Below, in pieces: positions 56,330-64,000 of a stretch of DNA of 64,000 nucleotides (position 1 is the stretch's first letter; every line of letters starts with the position of its first letter). Both the position numbers and the translations under genes were made by a program. The stretch comes from Arctopsyche grandis (lineage: Eukaryota; Arthropoda; Insecta; Trichoptera; Hydropsychidae). The notes beneath the pieces were generated by a model, which was not told the origin of the DNA, did not search any database, and was given only the letters and a program-made list of their open reading frames with translations. The DNA is taken from contig NC_135355.1 in NCBI RefSeq assembly GCF_051622035.1, forward strand, positions 31,870,986 to 31,934,985. The letters are read 5' to 3'.

Positions 56330-56714
56330 TGTTACGTACGCCGCGGATTGAGCGAATTGCACTTAGACCAACGGATATCTGTTATCGGATTAACTAAGTG
56401 CATGCACTTACTTCCAAGGATTATATCTGAACTCTAAGTGCATTTAGGCTAAACAATGACCGTTATTAGGCTTTTCTCAGAATCGGTACGGGAAGACCCA
56501 ATGTCGTGGAAATATATATCCGAATACGTGACTATACAACAGGTAAACAGATTAGGCGTCCTGAGAGATCTACCCTTTATAAGGCGGTACGTAGGCGATA
56601 TCATGTCATTCTGGACTGAGCACTGACAGTGCGTGTATCTCCTTAATCATCAATAAATGCTGTGAAACGACTGTTGGCCTTTTACTTGGATCCTCCACCC
56701 ACCCCTACGCAACA
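56330..56714 (+). mobile_element. Solo LTR right of the hAT relic
   Basis: TGTTACGTACGCCGCGG start, TACGCAACA end; short-LTR subfamily. Flanks ATAA and ATAC agree in three of four bases, so the duplication is slightly decayed. Confidence 0.8.
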
Positions 56715-57163
56715 ATACTATATTTTTATATTTAAAAATAATTAGTAATAAATAATGTGTTTTAATAACATTTTTTTTTTAATTTTTAAGTGTTCCGTTA
56801 AAATTTCCGAGTTTGTGAATTGTTCCATTGCAGAAAAAGTTTGGAAAACCCTGTTCTATAGCAACACTTTCTTCATATAACATATTGTACAACATATACG
56901 TACATAAAGAGAAATGTTTAAACAAATATATGTAAATATACAATTTGATAGAGCATACATTGGAAATCTGTCGATTTTGAGAAAAATAGGTCAAATCTCC
57001 TTTAAAGGCTCTCTTATCTATTGATTTTGATTTTTTTTTGGCGATTTTTGCTAATGAAACGACCGAGTCGTTTTGTCGTTCGTCCGCCCACCGGGTCCGG
57101 TTTTCGGCGTTTCGCAAATGTCGACCTTATTCGAATTTACCTACCTCAAATATAATATAATAA

Positions 57164-57329
<166 letters not shown>

Positions 57330-57537
57330 AGAGACACAGGTGAAAGACATTCGTCGCATACGAGATCGATTGCCACACACGACCGATGTAACCGTGACCG
57401 ATACGAGGTGAGTTGCTCACGAACCGTGAAACCGACTCTGGTAAACCGGAGCTGAGCATACAAACATACATATGATTATGAAATAAACTTTGAACTTAAT
57501 ACATCAATATGCACATTCGATCATATAAGTGGTCATA

Positions 57538-57708
57538 AAAACCAGCGGCGTGGACTAGTGGTTAGCATATTATGCTTTCGAGCAGAGTGGTCACGCGTTC
57601 GATTCCTACTAGAGTCCCGCTGCTGGCCAGACCTTGGTTTGAGACTCCAGGTCGATCGTCTCTTATCAGATTTTGACAATTTTTCTGATTTGCATTGAAA
57701 CTTGGAGC
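57538..57708 (+). repeat. tRNA-derived SINE copy
   Basis: Head ggcgtggactagtggttagc (A-box-like) and gcgttcgattcct (B-box-like), followed by body 'ggtcgatcgtctcttatcag'. Confidence 0.7.
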
Positions 57709-57815
57709 CACAAATATCCAAGTCTGACCAGCAGTATTAAAGATTAGCACGGGATCGAACGCGGTAACCTCTCGGTGCTAAACATAAACGCAACCACCGA
57801 GCCATACTGCTGGCT
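57709..57815 (-). repeat. SINE head, inverted against the previous copy
   Basis: Reads on minus: cagcagtatggctcggtggt, ...gcgttcgatcccgtgct, ...gctggtcagacttggatatt. It abuts the plus copy, forming an inverted pair. Confidence 0.65.
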
Positions 57816-57833
57816 AACAATTATACTTATATT

Positions 57834-58275
57834 TTATTTTATTGTCACAAATCAATACACACTCGCCATTACAGATTTGCTCCAATGCGACGGGTGTACG
57901 TTAATGAAATACATAAACAATCAGAAATCAGAAATACAGTAATACATACATATACAATCAGAATATATAGAATATAAAAATTAATCAGAAATAATAATCA
58001 TAGTGACATCTATGGATTTCAGATTACTGTGTATAATTAATACAAATTATACACAGGCAGATTTTTGTGACAACAGGATTAGATTTTTTAATACCAATTT
58101 TCTGGAACCGTTTCAGCAATGATCAGATAAAATTGGCAAACTCTGATAGAGAAACGATCGATTTGGAGTCACAAAACCCCCAAATCTAACCAGCAGTGGC
58201 GAGGACACGAACCTATGACCTCAGTGATGCTAAATATATACGCTATCACTACGCCAAACTGCTGGCTATATGATT
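57834..58275 (-). repeat. SINE copy with long 3' region, reverse orientation
   Basis: Left part (plus) ttttattttattgtcacaaa, 'tttgctccaatgcgacgggt'; right part carries the SINE body and a head with 'ggacacgaacctatgacctc'. Almost the same arrangement as 63446-63990. Confidence 0.65.
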
Positions 58276-58289
58276 GAATAGAGTCATAA

Positions 58290-58450
58290 TGGTGATACTA
58301 TTGAAACATATAAACATTTACTATCCCTGGTGTGTACTGCTAGCCAGACTTTAGATATGTGACTCATAATAATGAGACTCCAAGGTCGCTGATGTGACTC
58401 CAAGGTCGATCGTATCTGATTTGCATTGAAACGGTTTCTGTAAAATTGAC
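58290..58450 (+). repeat. SINE body fragment
   Basis: 'actgctagccagactttaga', 'atgtgactc', 'aaggtcgatcgtatctgatt' and 'cattgaaacggttt'. Truncated head. Mirrors 61370-61500. Confidence 0.5.
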
Positions 58451-58890
58451 TTCTACTTCCTATCTCTCTTGCTAATCTCAAGTTATTCAGCGTCTTGAGG
58501 TTCGCCAATTTGATTATAAAATGCTCCAAAAACTTCTCCATAGATGTCATTGTATGAATTCGCATTGTATAAAATGCTTATGTATGTATTGATTGTATTG
58601 TATCTGTTTAAGTGTACTCGTCGTTTAGGAACGATCTATAAAGGCTCATGTTCTATGTTCTATAAAAATCATATCATCGGGAAGAATGCTACTGTAATAT
58701 CTTTCAGAGACGTATTATGAATATAGAAAGAATAATCCAGATTTGTGGTAGGGAAAATTGTATTACATGTAATTACATACATATATAATATGTTATCTAA
58801 TATATATTTCGAAAGAGACTTTATATGTATGTAACAATCGTTGGTTCTTAGGATCCGTGACGTTAAATTTAATAAAAAAAACAACGGTTT

Positions 58891-58928
58891 ATATTACAAA
58901 TACCGAGCGAAGCCGGGTAAACCACTAG
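58891..58928 (+). mobile_element. Helitron-like 3' terminus
   Basis: Hairpin ACCGAGCGAAGCCGGGT then aaaccaCTAG before T, same as 45421-45448. Its 5' end was not identified. Confidence 0.6.
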
Positions 58929-58931
58929 TCT

Positions 58932-59252
58932 TCTATATACATACATATACATATATAAAAATCAATGTTTGTCTGTGACGTATGCGTTCCTATACCATTC
59001 AACCAATTGCGATGAAAATTACAGGAATTATTATGTGTATGGAAACGGGAAAAATGGGAATGAGTGGCATTGCAACGCAATAATTTCAAATGTGTTCTCA
59101 TCGCCACCTGCGTTGTTAGGGTAAAATAAACAAGCAATTGAATAATTTCAATTGTGTTCGCCGCCTGCGTTTTTCCGACAAATGGGAACGGAAACAGGAA
59201 CTTGTTATGTTACGGGAATTATGCCATTGCAACGCATTCCGGGTTCAGCTAG
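58932..59252 (+). mobile_element. Short Helitron-like element
   Basis: Starts TCTATATACATACATATACA and ends cgggttcagCTAG before T. Shares 'ttgcaacgcaataatttcaa' and 'gttagggtaaaataaacaa' with the 38908 and 47489 copies. Confidence 0.55.
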
Positions 59253-59985
59253 TGTACAATACACATATATGTACAATATCTCACCGCACATCAAGTCAGA
59301 AGTCTAATGATCTACTCAAACCTTAAGTACTTATTTAGCTTCTGTATACTCAATATAAATTACATATGAAGAGTGTGTCAAGTATGTATATTTGATTATT
59401 TTTCTAATTAAATAACACGATTTAACATTTTCCTTTTTATTATAGAATATATAAATAATTATCATGTGGCATAATATCAAAAGATTAAGTCTGGTTAGAA
59501 TAGGCAACGAATAAGTATCTATCGAGGAACATTGTGTATATTTATGTGCTATACATATACATATGTATGTTACAGTCCTAGTGTACATTTCGTTCGTTCA
59601 TGAACATACTAGTTTATTCATACACGAACCAATCTGGCCAGTTATACTGCACAAAAAAAAAAAACAAATTGACAAACGAGTTAGCCTGTTGTTGCACAAA
59701 ATACATATTAGGCATTAGTTTAAGTATTTTAAATCGTTTGTCCTATCCTCTACGTATGTAAATATATATGCTTACCCTGGGTTGCAATGTTATTTCCATA
59801 GGATTTCCTTTTTAAATACTTGGCGTTTTAATAGCTCAAAAGTTTCATGTGTTTCACTTGGTGAGTCTATTTAAAGATAGCTTTTGATTATTATATTACT
59901 TTTGATTATTAAAACCTATAGTTCGTGTATGGACAAACTAGAATGTTCATGAACGAACTGGAGTGAACATGTATGTACATATGTA
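59253..59985. other. No gene seen
   Basis: AT-rich. 'tcgttcgttcatgaacatac' at 59591 and 'tagaatgttcatgaacgaac' at 59938 suggest the inverted ends of another small element (about 59577-59965). Confidence 0.4.
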
Positions 59986-59989
59986 GGTA

Positions 59990-60405
59990 TATAAAACAGC
60001 TGCAGCATGGCACCGAGAGGCGCCGGGTTCGATCCCGTGAGTTGACCTCGATTGAAAAGAATATATTCCGAGTATATCTGTAATGCTGCTGGTCAGACTT
60101 GGATATTTGTGACTCCAGGTCGATTGTTTCCTATCAGAGTTTGCCAATTTTTCAGATTTCATTGTTGAAACGGTTCCTCGATTAAATTGGCTAAATACTT
60201 TCCTACCTATTATGTACTACCTACTATTTGAGTATGATTAATGTCCAATAAAATTTATGTACAAGTTAAAATTCATAGATATCTCGTTAATTTCATTTTG
60301 TAATTGAGCGATTTATGTAATAAAACTGCTGCATTGTTTGTAATTGGCCAGCAAGGCGCATTGGGATTTACCTGTTAGGCCTTCTTGGTATGTATTGCAA
60401 AAACT
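59990..60405 (+). repeat. tRNA-derived SINE copy, near full length
   Basis: Degenerate head gcaccgagaggcgccgggttcg then 'gttgacctcgattgaaaaga', 'gtcagacttggatatttgtg', and a 3' end 'ggccagcaaggcgcattggg', 'ttaggccttcttggtat'. Confidence 0.7.
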
Positions 60406-60409
60406 TGCA

Positions 60410-61085
60410 AAAAGCATAAGACAGAATCTAATATTAAAGTCTAACACTGTAAGTTATAATATGTTTTATACGATTCTGAATCGTATTAAAATTTAGAAAG
60501 TTCTTTCAGTTTTAATAATTAGTCATAGCTAATAGGCTATACCAGGCAAAACCTGTTAGTTTACTAAAAATAAAACGAATACTTACATTTTTTTTTATTT
60601 CATATAAAATTTTTTTTTTGCCCATTTAAATTTTTCTAAAATTTTAATAAATTTGTATAATACCCAACAATCAAAATGTGTTATATTACGTGGGTGCACG
60701 AACGAATGCAATTATTATTATTGATTTATCCGTAACGTGCGAAAAGTGCAACCTTGACTGCACGTCCGTCGAGAGGCTGAGCCCCCGGGGGCGTTGGCCC
60801 CCTTTTCACCCACTTTTGACAGCCTAGAGCGCAATGATTTGAAAACAAAAAGTCCCAAGATCTAATGTATTCAATGAACCTAGTACCAGACACTCGAATA
60901 ATGGCATCTACAGAGTAAATTCAACATTCAAGTCCTCATTACATCATGCTGACACTTAATTTGAAAGCTACAATACTATTAACACCTCATTACTCTTTTG
61001 TGTAAATGCGTTATGATAAAATGGTGCCTGCACAATAGTGCCAACATAATGCGAAGAACTACCGAACGACTTCTAGCAGAAATTT
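60410..61085. other. No gene seen
   Basis: AT-rich. A small GC-rich block at 60770-60820 (gaggctgagcccccgggggc) has no coding frame. Confidence 0.4.
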
Positions 61086-61089
61086 TATT

Positions 61090-61560
61090 TTTATTTTTAT
61101 TCAATCAATCATACACACTCATCTTAACAGATTCCTCCATTGCCACGAGCGTGCTATACAGATTATTAATTCTATGTAAGGTACATAATTATTAATTATA
61201 TTTTTACATTAAGCACGTCATCTATGGTCAAACATTGTACAGAAGTATTGTTAGTATTATACAAGGCAAATACAAACAACAATTAACATCCACAAAGACA
61301 TACATATCAGCGAAAATTGAGATGCTGAATAAGTCGAATTTTTGCGAGAGAGATAGGACAGGGATGCCAATCTGTTGGAACCGTTTAAATGAAATCAGAT
61401 ACGATCGAACTTGGAGTCACATCAGCGACCTTGGAGTCTCATCATTATGAGACACATGTCTAAAGTCTGGCTAGCAGCACACACCAGGGATAGAAACCGT
61501 GACCACACAATTGAAAGCACTACATTCTAACCATTGATCCATGCTACTGATTAGTAAATG
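61090..61560 (-). repeat. SINE copy, reverse orientation
   Basis: Left part resembles the long 3' region seen at 57834 ('tacacactcatcttaacaga'). Right part has 'gttggaaccgtttaaatgaa', 'gtctaaagtctggctagcag' and a degenerate head. Confidence 0.55.
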
Positions 61561-61614
61561 TTTATATGTATGTTTCAATAGTATCACCATTATTACTCTA
61601 TTCAATCATATAAG

Positions 61615-61998
61615 TATAATTGTTAGCCAGCAGTATGGCTCGGTGGTTGCGTTTATGTTTAGCACTGAGAGGTTACCGCGTTCGATCCCGTGCTAATTTT
61701 TAATACTGCTGGTCAGACTTGGATATTTGTGACTCCAAGTTTATTTATCTAATTTGCATTTAAACGGTTCTAACAAATTGGCAAAATCATCATACCGGCT
61801 ATGTCAAAAAATTTCTGAATTTGATTCATGTACGATATGTAAGAATTTATACACAAGTCTAAATCCATAGATGTCTCAATGGATTAATTCATTAATTAAT
61901 TAATTGTTATTTACAGCGATTTATGTAATGCAATGTTAGTAATTAATTGTCTAGGAAGGCTCATTGAGGTCTACCTGTGAGGCCTTCTTGGTATATAT
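61615..61998 (+). repeat. tRNA-derived SINE copy, full length
   Basis: Best head of the family: ccagcagtatggctcggtgg (A box) and accgcgttcgatcccg (B box). Then 'gctggtcagacttggatatt', 'cgatttatgtaatg' and 3' end 'acctgtgaggccttcttggt' followed by a TA run. About 380 bp. Confidence 0.75.
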
Positions 61999-62074
61999 AT
62001 ATGTATATTATGGGTGACCGTGAAAAAGTAAAAAATATTCGTTTATCATGCATTCATATGAAAAACGGTTAGTA

Positions 62075-62080
<6 letters not shown>

Positions 62081-62155
<75 letters not shown>
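62081..62155. repeat. (TA)n microsatellite
   Basis: About 75 bp of TA, immediately left of the second CAGTGGCG MITE; the equivalent spot at 21338 lacks the expansion. Confidence 0.95.
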
Positions 62156-62160
<5 letters not shown>

Positions 62161-62168
62161 TATATCAG

Positions 62169-62328
62169 TGGCGTGCGGTAAAAGTCTCTCTACCCCCGTC
62201 GTACATCCTCACTTAATTTGCGCGAGCAACGATACAAGAGGAACAGGCTTTTCCTCCCGTATCCTGCGCGCGCACATTAAACAAGGCTGTATGACAAAAA
62301 GAGAGATAATTTCACCGCATGTCACTCA
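62169..62328. mobile_element. GC-rich MITE with CAGTGGCGTGCGGT end, copy 2
   Basis: Near-identical to 21340-21495 (cagtggcgtgcggtaaaa...gtcactcatata), including the 'gaacaggcttttcctcccgt' core and the flanking 'gtaccgtttaccatgcaccc'. Confidence 0.65.
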
Positions 62329-62479
62329 TATATATTATATATACATAGTACCGTTTACCATGCACCCTTTTTTTTTTTGATTTTTCGATTTCGATTTCGA
62401 TTTTCGATCTTTGCCTTTCGATATTTGCTTTTTCGACCTTTTCACTTTCTTTGCCGGGAGGTAGACTCGTATATTATAC

Positions 62480-63335
62480 TATCTATGTATGTAAAATAAA
62501 ATAAAATATAATCTCAGATTTATAGCAGTTTTACAGGTGTCATGTTTTAGCGAGAGGCCATTTATCAATGGACGCAATTTTGCGTCAAAATCGATCGCAG
62601 TGACTCCTAGCGGTATCACACGTGAACCACGAACCAAACGGGAGCCTCGAGCGATCTCGAAAAACGCCTCCAGTGGAAAAATAAGAAAAAGTGCACACAC
62701 TAAAGAACACGCACGACTCAAACCTTGAGATGGCGAACGGTGAACTAGAAAGAGCCGGTTCACCGAGCAATCACTTTACTGTGTGACAAATTACATACAA
62801 GCGCACACATATGCACACGTGTCAAGTTGATATAGTCTGACACCCGCGAAGGCTCTATCTCTGCAAGATTGCGATCGAAGCGAATCACAAAAAAAAAAAG
62901 ATTCGATTGCGCGGAAAATTTCAAAAGTGAATTTTCCATTCCCGCGCAATTAACGTACATATGACCAATCCGCCCGCGGGCCGCAGTCAGAGTGCATTAA
63001 CCTAGTGCACTTTACGCGTTAGACAATTTTTTTACGACAAGCGCTCGTTTAATGGTTTTTTGCCGGTGAAAAAAATCGCGTATGCGAATTTGGTAACAGT
63101 GTCGGTCATCGCAGGTCATAAATTCGTTATGTTTACAAGTCATGATCGGCGATGCCGTGAAACCGACTGCAATAAATCGATTTTGCATTCGTTATACCAA
63201 ATACGATTTGAGGCGTCGATTTTCACACTAGTTATTTCTATGTGGTATTAAACTTGAGACGATGAATAGTCCCCAGAAAGTTTGTTAAAGAAAAATGCAA
63301 CAAAAATTTATACCCTCTTAGGTTGGGATTACGTA
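62480..63335. other. No gene recognised; moderately GC-rich
   Basis: 62530-63000 is richer in GC than its surroundings and has several frames of 60-95 codons on both strands with no domain. cattcccgcgcaattaacgt and gcggccc-type blocks suggest a promoter or an unidentified element. It could hold an aquaporin promoter or UTR exon, but nothing shows it. Confidence 0.3.
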
Positions 63336-63378
63336 ATTGGCCAGTAAGGCGCATTGGGTTTACCTGTTGGGCCTTTCT

Positions 63379-63380
<2 letters not shown>

Positions 63381-63449
<69 letters not shown>
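63381..63449. repeat. (TA)n microsatellite
   Basis: About 68 bp of TA following the SINE 3' motif 'gttgggcctttctggta', as at 61998 and 60400: the SINE tail seems to seed TA tracts. Confidence 0.95.
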
Positions 63450-63453
<4 letters not shown>

Positions 63454-63990
63454 ATTTTATTTTATTGTTACAAATCAATACACACTCGTCATTACAGATT
63501 TGCTCCAATGCGACGGGTGTACGTTAACGAAATACAGAATACATAAACAATCAGAACTCAGAAATATTGTATAAGTAATACATACATATACAATCAGAAT
63601 ATATAGCATATAACAATTAATCAGAAATAATAATCATAGAGAAATCTATGGATTATTTTTAGATTTTTTTGTATGCATTTTTTATACATATGTATAATAA
63701 ATACGAAATTATAGAGATGTCTGTAGAGATATCTATAGATTTCAGATTACTGTGTATAATGATTACAAATTATACACAGGCAGATTTTGTGACGACAGGA
63801 TTAGATCTAATACCAATTTTCAGGAATCGTTTCAGCAATGATCAGATAAAATTGGCAAACTCTGATAGAGAAACGATCGATTTGGAGTCACAAACCCCCA
63901 AATCTAACCAGCAGTGGCGAGGACTCGAACCTTTGACCTCAGTGATGCTAAATATATACGCTACCACTAAGCCAAACTGCTGGCTATATA
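63446..63990 (-). repeat. SINE copy with long 3' region, reverse orientation
   Basis: Left part 'ttttattttattgttacaaa', 'tttgctccaatgcgacgggt'; right part 'gaatcgtttcagcaatgatc', 'gagtcacaaacccccaaatc' and a head 'gccaaactgctggctatata'. Close copy of 57834-58275. Confidence 0.7.
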
Positions 63991-64000
63991 TAAATAAAAT

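Noticed and set aside
61650-61690. Possible tRNA gene (A and B boxes)
   Set aside because: The head of a SINE: no full cloverleaf with anticodon stem, and the same sequence recurs many times with a fixed non-tRNA body.
62479-62763. Candidate first aquaporin exon on the minus strand
   Set aside because: The frames lack the helix 1/2 pattern (EFLGT, GCG) and any donor in phase 0; the real 5' exons are probably beyond 64000.

Overview
This is an AT-rich, intron-rich, repeat-dense insect nuclear contig. The insect assignment rests on a Drip/Prip-type aquaporin, an insect-like Rfx, R1-like and RTE-like LINEs, tRNA-derived SINEs, TTAA-flanked MITEs and repeated CCTAACCTAACC-type intergenic sequence. 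I could not settle the order. All exon models below were built by eye from GT/AG junctions, reading phase and family similarity; every completed model keeps frame across all its junctions.

Four host genes are present. (1) 1546-14504 (+): Rfx, an RFX1/2/3-class winged-helix factor. Thirteen exons are visible; the N-terminus is missing. (2) 22261-32989 (-): an interferon-related developmental regulator (Ifrd1/2), nine exons, complete, 440 aa. (3) 35898-38608 (+): Sin1/MAPKAP1, the TORC2 subunit, six exons, complete, 619 aa. (4) 47024-55637 (-): an aquaporin, last five exons (180 aa). Its N-terminal exons lie beyond the right edge. Ifrd1 and Sin1 are divergent, with start codons about 2.9 kb apart. 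Rfx and Ifrd1 converge. The four genes are functionally unrelated (cilium transcription, translation/transcription regulation, TORC2 signalling, water transport), so this is ordinary eukaryotic gene order.

The rest is mostly transposable elements, many with readable boundaries. 16410-20820: an RTE-like fragment into which a 3.3-kb LTR element inserted (ATAT duplication). Solo LTRs of the same family lie at 26177, 27373 and 56330. 33436-33883: a Harbinger-like MITE with very long inverted repeats. 35011-35430: a hAT-like MITE. 38908-45448: a nested block with Helitron-like ends, a non-autonomous LTR element on the minus strand (39983-43381, TTGT duplication) and a 5'-truncated R1-like LINE (43473-45303, 15-bp duplication). 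The aquaporin introns hold Helitron-like, piggyBac-like and hAT-like elements. 56.7-64 kb is a field of SINEs, (TA)n tracts and small elements with no recognised gene.

Most noteworthy: an open reading frame continuing in the aquaporin frame past two TGA codons; tandem units inside an LTR that carry a tRNA-Trp-like 3' half including CCA; a piggyBac-like insertion with a likely empty-site paralogue in the same window; and one LTR family repeatedly found at ATAT sites. I found no evidence for a wholly new multi-gene system.
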